Position numbers and translations under genes: made by a program. From positions 60,442,861 to 60,506,860 of the forward strand of contig OY970828.1 in NCBI GenBank assembly GCA_963853835.1: 64,000 nt of DNA. The letters run 5' to 3'. This DNA comes from Calendula officinalis (lineage: Eukaryota; Streptophyta; Magnoliopsida; Asterales; Asteraceae). The notes beneath the pieces were generated by a model. The model worked only from the letters and a program-made list of their open reading frames with translations. It was not told where the DNA came from and searched no databases. Shown here one piece after another: positions 46,201 to 56,739 of this stretch (its first letter is position 1; each line of letters opens with the position of its first letter).

Positions 46201-46503
46201 AAAAAACACTAGAATGCTAAAACACTTGTTATTTGAAGCGAAAACAACAAAATATAGAACAACATATCAACAAACAACATATGAAATCGTCGTATTATCA
46301 AATAGAAACCCTAGAAAAGTTCGAAATACAAAAAAGCCATAAAAGAACAAGGATTTCTGCAAAAACAATAAAAAAACTAATAATAACAGCAAATACAAGT
46401 TAAAATTACCTGTAACAGGTACGAATTCCCCACGCTTTTTATCGGAAGCTTTTTTCGAATGAGAAGGTCGTGAATCAGCCATTGTAAGTAGATCAGACAC
46501 CAA
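45075..46503 (-). CDS. Putative two-exon small gene inside the TIR element, unknown function
   Basis: Exon 1 (46503 down to 46410) encodes MVSDLLTMADSRPSHSKKAS and continues DKKRGEFVPVT. It ends at a GTAATT donor. A 1.2-kb intron holding many of the 14-bp palindromes ends at TATAG, and exon 2 (45211-45075) reads GGDDEFPTMLSKLPEIRTNV, then NIGRKDLYHHQNKNCWG, ending at TAA 45075-45077. The spliced frame is about 77 residues and has no stop. The N-terminus is Ser/Lys-rich and basic, with no signal peptide or membrane segment. I do not recognise a family. The (GA)n tract just upstream could be a leader. It may be a captured gene start or a remnant of an element-encoded protein; the splice model is inferred from border sequences only. 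Confidence 0.4.
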
Positions 46504-46608
46504 AATAGAAGAAAAACGATGTTGTATAAGTGTTTAACAAACGATTTTAGCAAAAAATTGAGAAGAATTCGGCAAAAACGAGTGAAAATGAGGGTTTATT
46601 CATTGATT

Positions 46609-46674
46609 TTTGTGTGTGTGAGAGAGAGAGAAAGAGAGCAGATGAGAGGGAGGAGAGAGAGGAGAGAGAGGGGG
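46609..46674. repeat. (GT)n/(GA)n low-complexity tract
   Basis: gtgtgtgtg followed by imperfect gagaga and gagagg repeats, in the presumed leader of the minus-strand frame. Confidence 0.9.
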
Positions 46675-47000
46675 AAGATGAAATGTGAAGAAAGAGGGTT
46701 TTTAAGTCACGCACCAAATGACCAATATACCCTTCCACCCAAAAAACTCATTTAATTAGAGATCTAATATGGACCATTGATCTTCTTGATCCAAGGGTCC
46801 ATAATTGTCCCTTAAGACTTTAAAATATATGTGGACCTCCTTGAACAATTCACTTCCAAAATAATCATATATTTTAATCAAATTTATTATCAAAACCCCA
46901 CCACTAAATATCTCCTAAAAATGTATGCCTAATTGAAATGAGAACTTTATTAAGGGATGGAGGGAGTATCATTTATCTATATGCAAATTGAGAATTACAT

Positions 47001-48247
47001 TGCCACGTCGATCAGCCTGCTTCTTTCCACCAATAAAAAATTGCCGAATGCCCCCTGGCTTCCACCGCCTCCGTACCTCTATGCCAATTAGAAACGGCCG
47101 GCTGCCCATTGGCTTCCACCGCCTCCATCACATCTACCATTTAATAAGATAAAAAGCTACATCTCCTTCTCTTTGCAACAAAATAATGAACCGCCATTCA
47201 TCTTTCTCTATTCTCAATTTCATGTTAATCTTCCTTCTTCTCCAAAATTATGTTCAATTAATGGTAAGTACATAAAAAGCACTTCTATACTTTTAATTTC
47301 TCTTCATTATATAGGTTTAATTGATTTTCAATTTCATGTACACGTAGGTCTTCATTCTTTTTCTTCATCTTCTACAAATCAGCGCTTCAATCAATATGGA
47401 GTTCATAGAAAAAAACTGTTATTGGACATCTGAGGTTTGGATTCAACAAATTCAACTCATTTAATTTTGATATGATCTAGAATCCATGTCTAGTTGTAAT
47501 GAAAATTATTTTGTTTTCCTAAATCTATTTCAGGGTTTGGATTTGAGTTCAATCTTTGATTTGTTTATTTTTGAAGGTTTGGATCTGATTTGTCAATATG
47601 TGATATATAATTTCAATTTAATAATTATCATTGCATTACCAATTAATGTTTGGGTTTCTGTGAAACCATAAGGATCATCCTTATATGTTTAGTTTTGCTA
47701 TGAACCAGAAGCAATAATTAAGTTATCGTGGTTTGGTTATGTTTATGAATAAGATTATCGTTATTATGTATGTATATGCAAGCATATATGAACATACATG
47801 TCGATTAGGTTTTAGATTCTATATGCATTTGATATAAAGTACAACGTCTATTTGAATCATTCATTTGTATTTGTCTAATTAAGGCTTGCAAATCATTTGT
47901 ATGTTGAGATTTGTTAGGTTTGCTGTGAAGTATGAACCATGAAATGTCATTGACAGCATTGCTATGAATGAAACTCAGTTGAAGCAATAATTAGGTGATG
48001 GTGGTTTGGGTATGTTTATATATACATTATAGAATCATAAATCATTTGGAGACATATATTTATTGCATTCGTTAAGTGTAACATTTCTTTGGAGTTTGGA
48101 TCAATGATATCTACACGGAAGTAAATTAATCTATACATAGACTTCCATATTGAATTATACTATAGAAATGGTGTTTCGTATTGAATTGAACTGAATTGTG
48201 ATAGATTATTGTCCTGAAATTTGGATGTTAACTTTTGTATGACAAAG
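47001..48247 (+). other. Leader-like and unassigned sequence before the captured genes
   Basis: Two copies of 'ttggcttccaccgcctcc' (47049-47068 and 47110-47128) are followed by pyrimidine-rich, leader-like sequence and a GTAAGT donor near 47263. No known protein was recognised to 48247. Confidence 0.4.
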
Positions 48248-48786
48248 GTAGATTTTTCTCTATATAATGGTACATTGGCCCGAGCTGCTCTTCCCAGTGG
48301 GGCATCTACCGGTAAGATCTGTTTATCTCATGAAGAAAACTGTTAAAATTTATTTTTTGAATGGTGTTTATAAAATTTGTGCATTTGATTCACAAAAAAA
48401 ACATTATATTGTGCTATTTTTGCACATAATTCTTATATTGTAGGTGTTTATGAAACACTTGAACTAAGAGATGGAGGGTTAGATTACATGGGAAAGGGTG
48501 TCTCAACGGTGAGCTAATACTCAAAATTGATGCTAATAAGTTGAATTTTACATTCTATTATTAGGCGGTTTCGAATGTGAACGATATTATTGCCTCTGCT
48601 ATTATGCATTTTTGTTTATTATTTCGAGTATTAAGTCCCGGTTCCATAAGAATGATGTTTTGAATCATATAATATAGGTTGAAATGTTTGTTTTACAGGA
48701 CACAACTGACAAACACAGGTATTGACGACTACATGATTAAAGAAGTCAATGTAACTAAAAACGAGTGGGGTTGGTCCAAGCAAAAG
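48248..48786 (+). pseudogene. Captured enolase fragment (four exons, introns kept)
   Basis: Exon-like pieces with proper borders encode consecutive parts of cytosolic enolase. 48248-48311 reads VDFSLYNGTLARAALPSGAS(TG). 48444-48508 reads VYETLELRDGGLDYMGKGVS(T). About 48567-48608 reads AVSNVNDIIASAI. 48699-48786 reads D-T-T-D..TGIDDYMIKEVNVTKNEWGW(SKQK). These match the N-terminal domain of plant enolase (2-phosphoglycerate to PEP), with the SGAST loop intact. The fourth piece has a one-base insertion before TGIDD. The first exon and the catalytic barrel are missing. Retained introns mean the source was genomic DNA, not an mRNA copy. Confidence 0.85.
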
Positions 48787-49091
48787 GTATGGTTTCAGAT
48801 TTTATGTTGATTTAGATTAAATTCATTTGTTTAATCTCAATTGCTTCAAAATGTTCGTTTTTCTCCTTTCGTTCAACACCTTCAATTAGTTCACCTAAAT
48901 CAAAGGTAAGTATGCTCACACTTGCAATAACTTTTGATTTTTTATAAGAATCAGATCTGCTCTTATTGATTGCAACACGGATTTGGGTAAAATAAATTCT
49001 TTCTTTTCTCTTTTTGGTGTTCTTTTTGTTAGAATATAATATGATGATTCATCTACTTACAAATGCTGCTCAAAAGGAATAGAGAAAATGA

Positions 49092-50135
49092 GGAATTGTT
49101 CTTGCATCATACAAGTCAGGTTGAACTGCAGTTGAGGGTTTGCTTGCTTTAGCACAGAATCGTACAAAGGCTGTTGTTATTGAACTTAACTGTGAAAATG
49201 ATTTTGTTTCAAGAAACAACATATATCAATACTTGGTTAGTATTGCTAAACTAGCATCTATGTATTTGGGAGTGTTTGGATGTGTGTTTTCATAACGGTT
49301 ATGTGGTCTAATTAACTAAAATCAAATAATCAGGTGTAATAAAATTAAACACAAGCATTATCTTTGCAGACATCATCTTTGGCAAAATTGGCACCAACTG
49401 TTGAGAGCTCAGGACAAGAATATGATGCTTTTCCTGTTGGACAGAGTTTCGAGGTAATATAATTGTGTGTGTTAATACATGTGCGCCTTGCTAATTTAAA
49501 ATTTATATTAAAATAATAAAACATAATCAAAATCGACTCATTTATAAGTAAATGGATTGAAATTGCCACTTCTACTTTAAATCATAAAATTAGGAATGGT
49601 GGTTAAAAAAATTTTCAGTAAAAATCGGGCATTTATACTGAATTGTTGATTCAAATTAATTATGATTTCTAGCCCTCAAATATCAAATAAACCAAAATGG
49701 TTATAATTGTGAGATTTTTTTCTATATTGTCTTCATGATATTTTTATACTAGGGTATATCAAATGTTAGACTTTATGCTTGTGTCAAGTATCATATTCAC
49801 ATGTCTTAGCTTGTTAAATGTTAATTATTTATATGATTAAAGTCAACTTGTTGACCTACATGCTATTAACTTCGATGTTTTCCTACACAAAATCATTGAA
49901 TCAACAAACTTTTGTAGCTCCTTTAAACTGGTAATTTAAAGATTAATGCATTAAAAAGAACTTTTGGATGACTTTCGTCGTGTTTGACCTGACCTGTTTC
50001 TCTGTTACCAACTTTTTGATTCGATAGAATAATATTTCTTTTACTCTGTATACAGGGGTACATAGTTAATAGTTTCAAAAAGACCTTGGGCCTTTGTGCA
50101 ATGGCTGGAAATGGCTACAATTGAAGAGTGAGAAT
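49092..50135 (+). pseudogene. Captured organellar elongation factor Ts fragment
   Basis: The first exon (from 49092) reads GIVLASYKSG, TGA (49122-49124), TAVEGLLALAQNRTKAVV and IELNCENDFVSRNNIYQYLV, the characteristic EF-Ts core with the ELNCExDFVxRN motif. 49370-49453 reads TSSLAKLAPTVESSGQEYDA and FPVGQSFE and ends at GTAATA. After a 600-bp intron, 50056 begins GYIVNSFKKTLG and, after a one-base shift, VQWLEMATIEE, which corresponds to the GxxVNLxHPK and VQNAVTEVA region. EF-Ts recharges EF-Tu in mitochondria or plastids. This copy has an in-frame stop and a frameshift and lacks both ends. It follows the enolase fragment on the same strand. Confidence 0.82.
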
Positions 50136-53100
50136 TCTTATGCTTTGTCACAGATTTTAAATCGTATTAGATTCAACAAAATTTTAGTTACTATTTTACC
50201 CTTTATAGTTACATATTATGGTTGAACCTGACCACATATCTGTAAATCCACTCCCTAATTTGGCTCGTGATGAATTTCTTGTTGGGTTCCCTTTTGGTAA
50301 ATGAAAAATGAAAAATATAGTCAGGAAATATTATCCAAAGGAGTATGGGCAAGCAACTAATGGTGACCCAATTGGTAATTCTCCTGTTACTATAAGAAGG
50401 TACATTTTCATATATGCTACAATCTTCATATATGAAGTGGATGGGTCAGTAGATAATCAGTCAAAATTAGGTATTTGGTACATGTCGGAATGATTTAAGT
50501 CGGGAGCCTGAAACACTTGTTGTTCAAAAAGTTTTTTTTTGTCAAATGTGGTTACAAAATTATATTATTTTAAGAGCAAGTGATTCACTTATAAATTATG
50601 AGGTGAGGACTGGGGACTGAAATATTTTTCTTTCTTGTGCATTTATAATTTGCAAGATTGCATTTTTTTTGTTTTCTTTTCTGAACTGAGTTTTACTCAA
50701 GTATTTCAACGAGTAGCAATTTCAAGGAATATGATAATTATTTAGAGAGCAAGTTCTTAAGGAGTGGCAATTTCAATCCTTTTTTACCGAAATTGGTCAA
50801 CTCGGGTTGTCTTTTATTGAAAATGGGTTAAAGAAGTCAAAATTCATCCAAAGTGTATCCAAAGTGTACACAAATGCTTATAACTTCCTTAATCATACTA
50901 ATTAAAATAAATTCTAAGTTTTTTTACTTTTTTTTTTTTTTTTTTTTTTGTAATTATATTATGTTGTCTAAATACATATTCCAAGTTGGACACTTGGACA
51001 AAATAATGCTAGCGGGTCACCTCAACCCGACCCGATCAGGCGATTCTGCTTCCTTTAATATTTTTATGTAATTAGTTTTAATAAAATATTTGCATCAGGG
51101 TATAAAGTAGTTTTTTTTAGCTTCAATAAGTACTAAAGTGGAGAAGAAGCTGCATTCAAGACACAAGTAGTTTTGTTTTAAATTTTGGTCAAACTTTAGT
51201 AATCAGTAGTGGTCTTTACGATAATTTCAGAAAGTGGTGCAGTGAATGGTTTACAACTGTTTGGTAGTCTGGTTTGTATCTTGTAAGGCCTCGCTGTCAA
51301 AGTTATCTTTTGAATCATCAAAGGGCCGTGATTCCTAGTATATCTATATTTCAAAGTACGTACGTGGATGAGGTGCTTCCCAGGCCCAATTGAAGGTCGC
51401 AAGGTGTCCAATAGTAAATGGCGACTGCTTTGTCTCCTCCAATAGGAAGGTTGCTGCCACTTATCATCTACAACCGCCTTCTGCCGCCTCCATATGCTTT
51501 GCTTTTAAGAGAAACTATCGCCCTACCCTTTCCCTCTCTCTTTGTGGTTTACTGGTTCCATGGCTTAGCTTCTTCAGTTCTTTTTTGTTCCATTTGTGGT
51601 TTCTTACTTTGAATTAGTGTTCATTGTAAACCTATTAGCTCTCAATTTTCTCCATTCATCAACGATTTCAGGTAAGAGTTTTTTGAATTTGGGGTTTAAG
51701 ATTTTGGATTCATCCATCACTTCTTTTTATTTGGGGGTTTAGTTTAGCTTTTGGAATTACCGTTTCTTCATTCAGTATCTACCTCCGCCCAACAGTCTGT
51801 AAAGGTAAACTCCATCCATCACTTCTTTGTTTAACTTCTGTCTTTTTTATTTTCAAATTTCAACTTTGTGCTTTCATATTAAGGTTCATAAATCCATCAT
51901 ATACTAATGAAAGAGATTGATCGTTTGTTCATATACTAATTAAAAAGATTGATACCCTTTAGTAACATCATAACTTATAGGATCAGAAATTAATATATTA
52001 TACAATTACAAAGACTAGATCTACATCAATTTTCTGTGTTTGGTTTTTGTTTGATACAATTCCTTAAATATATCAACACACTTCATTTGAAATTTATATA
52101 TAAAAAAAATCATATATTTATATGTCTGCAATAGTCCTTGTTACCTTTTCAGTATCCATGATTATACTTACCGTTTTCCAGATTGTTGACACCTCTTCAA
52201 GAGAGTATGTTATATTTTTCATCTATATATATATTTAATTGCAACATTTTCATAATTAATTTGTAAGTAAACCATATATTTGTGTTCTAGGGTTAAATTG
52301 GTTTTTGGTATAGGGACACTGTCATCCAATTTTGTCATCCAATTTGGCAAAGGCCAAGCTGGTGAAGCAAGAGTAGCATTTTTGACATTATCAAGATCAA
52401 AATTTGTAGAAATAACTGAAAATTTGCAACATTTTTAACCTAATCATCCTTTCTTCTTTCCTGCAGTTACAAGGCACTTCCTGATGGATGGTTTTTCCTT
52501 GTCAATAGCTATAGTTTTTTCTTCTTGTATTTCATTTTTATATGATAAAGAATGTATAATCCAAATGTATGCAGATTGAGAGCCGGAGAAAATTTTGGAT
52601 CCTTAGAAACTGGGATCAGGATAGGTAAGTAATCATTATTAACCATTTACCCTTTATTCCTAATCTTCACATAGTTGGACTTTTGTATTTTATTTTATTT
52701 GTGGTTTTGTTTTGTGTATCAAGGTAACGTGTTGCAGAGGTTGAATGGGTGCAGTATTATCTCCTCCTTATGATGTTGACGTACTTATATTTACATCTTC
52801 ACTTGTTAATCTAACCAATTTTGCTCTATTTTAATTTCATGTGATTGGCAATCCACACAGTTGAAACACATGAGCAACACCCATGCTCGATCATGGATGA
52901 AGGTGGCTAAAGAGGTTGCATAAATAGGTAATTTTACTAAAAATGTAACTAATAACATAATCACTTTGAAAAAAATCACATATAAAATGAATATTGTAAA
53001 AAAAAGTTGTGCATATCATACACGACTTATGGAACTACATAGAGAAGAAGGATAGCCTTCAACAGACGATCATGAATCCCTCATTTTTTCGTGAATTTTG

Positions 53101-53490
53101 CAACATGAAATCTTCTTTTTTAATTACAAAGAATTAATTAGTTACCTGCATCATTTATTAGTGATGTGTTTTTGTCTTTTGAGGGCTTTACATATCTAAT
53201 TTCCTCAATTACTTTGTGTGAGCTAATTGATTGCCCCGACTTTTTCCTTAATTTTTCATTTTTACCAGATAATTTCGATTTGTTGTTGGTTTTTGACATG
53301 TTCTGTCTGGCTGGTGGTGGTTAGCTTCGATTATATGTAGGAACCTAATTGTTGTATGAATTTGGGACAATAACATGTGAGGTATTATTAGGGTTTATGA
53401 TATGAATCCTTCTCTATCGAACAATGTATCAAATGAACAAGATAATGGGCTGAACAGTTTGATTTATTATATAATACGTTAGTCTATAAG
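50136..53490 (+). other. Unassigned sequence with exon-like pieces
   Basis: Open, exon-like stretches occur at about 50221-50306 (VEPDHISVNPLPNLARDEFL), 50308-50400 (KNIVRKYYPKEYGQATNGDP) and 52574-52625 (LRAGENFGSLETGIRIG), several next to AG or GT borders. They may be further captured exons, but I cannot name a family. A leader-like C/T-rich stretch lies at 51460-51680. A T-run of about 19 is at 50931-50949. Confidence 0.35.
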
Positions 53491-53497
53491 ATCATGC

Positions 53498-53837
53498 ATG
53501 ACTGCATACATTTTAAGGAAGATACTCGATTCTCAAACTAGAGTTGACAAAATGGGTGGGTCAAACAGCCAACTTTTGGACCAAGTCAAGATAGGTGCGA
53601 AAGGTGTTATTTTGACGCGTGTGATTTCTGCAGGCCCGAAAAAGCATTTGAAATGGCAACAAATTGAAGAGATTTTAATATCGAAAAGTGCAGCAGAACC
53701 AATTGAAAGAGTAAAAATTTTACTGCAAAATCAAGGAGAATTATTAAAAAGAAATCAGTTAAAGAAACTGTATACATGCATTGGTAATTGCTTCAAAAGG
53801 GTCTTTAACGAAGAAGGTTTTTTTTCTCACTTTGGAT
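53498..53837 (+). pseudogene. Captured ADP/ATP carrier (ER-ANT1-like) exon fragment
   Basis: From about 53667 the frame reads EEILISKSAAEPIERVKILL, QNQGELLKRNQL, and then YTCIGNCFKRVFNEEGFFSHFG. The mitochondrial-carrier signature PxExxK is present as PIERVK, and the block K-S/T-A-A-x-PIERVKxLxQNQ..YxGxGxCF.R...EEG is that of adenine nucleotide translocators. The LLQNQGE wording is closest in my memory to the ER-located ANT1 type. Only the first helix end and matrix loop are present. A hAT MITE has inserted at 53838, and a short tail (FGFIISQLR, then GTAATT) continues after it at 54410-54436. The first part of the frame (53498-53660) is not carrier-like. Confidence 0.75.
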
Positions 53838-54409
53838 TAGGGGTGTGTATAAAAACCGGAAAACCGGAACCGGACCGGGACCGAACCGGAACCGGCACCG
53901 AACCGAACCGGAACCGGCTTAACCGGTCCGGTTCCCGGTTCTTAGATTTGATAAAAATTAACAAACCGGGTTTACCGGTTCCGGTCCCGGTTCGGTTCCG
54001 GTTTTTTCGGGTTTGGAACCGGCATTTAAATAGGTATATAGACTTACAAGTTTTCATATATATATGTCGAAATAATAGGTATATAGGCTTTTAATAGAAA
54101 CATATTTTACTTGAAACAACCCGTGAACCCCCGCAAACATCATACTTTTATTAAAAGTACGCTAAAATATTTAAGTTATATATTTTAAGATGAAAATATG
54201 CACCGAAAATGTATAATCGGATGGCAAACACAAAAATCGGGTTTACCGGTTCTAAACCCGCTTGAAAACCGAACCGACCCGGAACCGGACCGGGCCCGGA
54301 ACCGGTTTAACCGGTCCGGTTCTCGGTTCTTGAAATTTCCTTTTTTCGGTTACCGGGTTTACCGGTTCCGGTCCGGTTCGGTCCGGTTCCGGAACCGAAC
54401 ACATCCCTA
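53838..54409. mobile_element. hAT MITE with perfect 8-bp TSD
   Basis: The ends are TAGGGGTGTGTAT and the complement of CGAACACATCCCTA. CTTTGGAT is repeated exactly at 53830-53837 and 54410-54417. The subterminal regions are dense in 'ccggaaccgg' and 'ccggttccgg' words. The open frames inside are products of this repeat. Confidence 0.92.
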
Positions 54410-54439
54410 CTTTGGATTCATTATTTCTCAACTCAGGTA

Positions 54440-55174
54440 ATTAATTTTAAGTGATTAATTAATCCACATTTCAATTTTCAAAGAACTCAAGAAGTAACAT
54501 AATCTGATTGTTAAACGTTTTATAAAATATTCGTAGGCTTTCAATTTTGCATTCAACGCTTATTTCAAAAGTCAATTTATTATGCTTTTACTAATCTGGT
54601 GGTTACTTCGACCCGTTTACTTTTGAGCGGATCGATCCGGATTATATTTTATTTCTAATTGGCCAGCGGGTAAAAGAAGTAAGCTAAAAAAACGAGTCAA
54701 AATGATCTTTTTGATAGAACATCCTAAATCATTTTATTAAAAAATTATAGCTCATTATGGAAAAAGTAACATTTTTATAAAAATATTTGACACGCCAATT
54801 GTCTATGAAGTACAATTTTTAGGATAGAAGTGTTTGGGTCAATTTAACTTGACGTGTTTTTAGACTTGTACCAAAAATATCCATATTTAACCCATTAACC
54901 AACTCTTGTGAACCAACCGGTTTGCTATCTTTTACAAATCAGTATAAATTGTTTACACATTTATCGTAATGTTTTTTTTAACAGTTTAAGAATTAGCCTA
55001 TTAATTTTATACTTGAAAATATGCTTGTTGCGATTAATGGTAAAAAGAAAGTTTCCTACTTTATATTTTCTGCGCTTTATTTAACATATTTGTTTTATAA
55101 TTCTTGTGCATCATGAACTATAAATGTTATTTCTTTTTGCTGGTTTGTGGCAATAAAGTGACTTAATCTTGCAG
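54440..55174. other. Unassigned AT-rich spacer
   Basis: No recognisable gene or element between the carrier and kinase fragments. Confidence 0.4.
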
Positions 55175-55320
55175 GTATTGGAGGAAATGAGGAATTTACA
55201 GTTGAAGTACTTATGTTTTACTACTACCCTAATGTTTTACTACTACCCTAATGTGGTGAAATTAATTGGATATTGTTTGGAAGGAGATCAAAACTTTTGG
55301 TTTACGAGTTCATGCTATTA
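55175..55320 (+). pseudogene. Captured receptor-like cytoplasmic kinase (PBS1-like) exon fragment
   Basis: After a TTGCAG acceptor the frame reads GIGGNEEFTVEVLMFYYYPN, then, in a shifted frame, VVKLIGYCLEGDQN and VYEFM-like codons. GNxEFxVEVLMLxxLxHPNLVxLIGYCxxGDQRLLVYE is the alpha-C to hinge region of PBS1-like (RLCK VII) kinases. A perfect 19-bp tandem duplication (55216-55234, 55235-55253) breaks the frame at the PNV motif. Only this one exon of the kinase domain is visible, so there is no catalytic loop. Confidence 0.75.
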
Positions 55321-55855
55321 TGTAAATATTTGACACAAAAAGTTAATGCGAGTACACCTCTTCTCTGATCTTTCAAAAATTAAAAATGGTAACCTTTTTA
55401 GTTTAGGTTATATTGGACCGGACCGGACTGGGTTGACATGCAAACAGTTTTTTAAACTTCAAATAATAATATTTAAAAAAAGTTATTATAAAAGGGTTCC
55501 TTACATTTGTGATAGTTTAGTTAGTTATTATACAAAGTTTTGCCTAATTGAGTTATTAGCATATGGTTTTACATACCAATTGGACCATTAAAAAGATTTA
55601 GATCAATTAATTTTTAATGACACTTATCATTATATAGTATTAATTTAACATGTTATGATCTTAGTTCGTGTGATACACTTGCTTCCACAGAACAAATCCC
55701 AGTTTCTAGAAAAGTAGTATCGTCCAACTTTAATATCTCTTTCAACTCGAGAAGTTTCAGAAGCAATTCTGCATGTGCTACTTCCTATGTCATTAAAGTT
55801 AACTTTTGGATTGCTTTTTATGGGCCGTAATAATCATGGCCCTCTAACTACCTAG

Positions 55856-55859
<4 letters not shown>

Positions 55860-55896
<37 letters not shown>
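55860..55896. repeat. (TA)n microsatellite
   Basis: An uninterrupted TA run of about 18 units just after the putative Helitron 3' end. Confidence 0.9.
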
Positions 55897-55899
<3 letters not shown>

Positions 55900-56068
55900 T
55901 ACTCTTGTAAAGTATATTATTCTTTCATTTAGTTGTAAAAAATGTATGTCTTTTCTATAAATTTAAGTTGAATTGATTGACTGATTAAATAAACAATTTT
56001 CAAAATAAAGTAACTATTAATTAATTAAAAGAGAGTAAGGTTAGTTATTTAAAGTTTTTAATATTACC

Positions 56069-56385
56069 ACTTTCTCCGTTTCAAAATAAGTGATACAAAT
56101 TAGCTTTCATGTTTTTTGAGGCAAAAGATTGTAATAAATGTTAAATTAGATTAAATGGGACAATTAGTGAGTGATGGGTCCCACATATTATGATTAAAGT
56201 AAGTTTAATGATATTTAAAAGTAAAAGTAAGAGTATATGAGTCATTTCACTTTATTAAAGGAGATAATTAATGGGTAGGGGTCCCACTATATTTTACCAA
56301 ATGTGTATCACTTGTTTTGAAATATCACTTATTTTGGAACACCCTAAAATGTAATGTGTATCAGTTATTTTGAAACGGAGGAAGT
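56069..56385. mobile_element. Stowaway-like MITE (317 bp)
   Basis: The ends are ACTTTCTCCGTTTCAAAATA and the complement of tattttgaaacggaggaagt, with further inverted similarity (gtgatac / gtatca). TA is present at the right flank only. No coding sequence. Confidence 0.7.
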
Positions 56386-56739
56386 ATATAAGATTGAAAT
56401 ATCTAATCTAATTATTTATATATCAGATTAGTTTTCCAGTATTTACTAGCACGCATTTTAAGGTTTTGATTTTTGAGTAATGAGAATCATGTTCTAAATA
56501 ATATGAGGCCTAACGTGAAGCCATAGTCAAGCCTTTTTTGAAACGCCAATCATTAAAATATATCAGTGAAAATCTAGAAAATGAACGATCTATATGTTAA
56601 ATAACTGGGTTTGTTTAACCAATCTAACCAACTTACTTTAAATACGATTGCAAATCCAATATAGCGCATACTCTTTAGTAAGATCTATAAATAATTATTT
56701 TCAGATTTTTTTATTTTTGAAAACACACGCATTCCCGAG

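Larger units (their letters stand above)
42463..46966 (-). mobile_element. 4.5-kb TIR transposable element filled with a 14-bp palindrome
   Basis: The ends are CTCCATCCGTCCCTTAATAA at 42463 and its near inverse (ttattaagggatggaggGAG) at 46966. Weaker inverted similarity continues for about 260 bp, for example 'cccttggatcaag' near 42676 against 'cttgatccaaggg' near 46785. The termini resemble Stowaway/Tc1-Mariner ends (CTCCCTCCGTCCC). The flanks TATCATATA and TATCATTTA, however, form an 8-of-9 direct repeat, as expected of a MULE, so the superfamily is open. Inside are a 133-bp tandem array, many dispersed copies of AATCACATGTGATT and a small two-exon frame on the minus strand. No DDE transposase is recognisable, so it appears non-autonomous. 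Confidence 0.8.
46976..55855 (+). mobile_element. Candidate gene-capturing Helitron (8.9 kb; ends inferred)
   Basis: The segment holds same-strand, intron-containing fragments of at least four unrelated genes (enolase, EF-Ts, ADP/ATP carrier, receptor-like cytoplasmic kinase), which points to a gene-capturing transposon. A possible 5' end is A|TCTATATGCAAATTGAG at 46976, followed by 'attacattgccacgtcg', a style common at plant Helitron starts. A possible 3' end is the hairpin GGGCC-N11-GGCCC at 55822-55842, a 9-nt spacer, CTAG at 55852-55855 and T. No long terminal inverted repeats were seen at these borders, which argues against a Pack-MULE. The borders need support from an empty site. Confidence 0.45.

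Noticed and set aside
46519..46755. Arg/Glu-rich frame (RERERE-type)
   Set aside because: It is caused by the (GA)n tract and lacks conserved features.
50990..51045. Possible Helitron 3' end (CTAG next to a CGGGT..ACCCG hairpin)
   Set aside because: There is no spacer between CTAG and the hairpin, and no matching 5' end on that strand was found.
53827..54440. Frames rich in RNRTGTGTG or GSGF-type repeats
   Set aside because: They are translations of the 'ccggaaccgg' repeats of the hAT MITE on both strands.
46976..55855. Pack-MULE explanation for the captured gene fragments
   Set aside because: No long terminal inverted repeats or 9-bp TSD were seen around the fragments, and all pieces share one orientation, so a Helitron is the better working model, though unproven.
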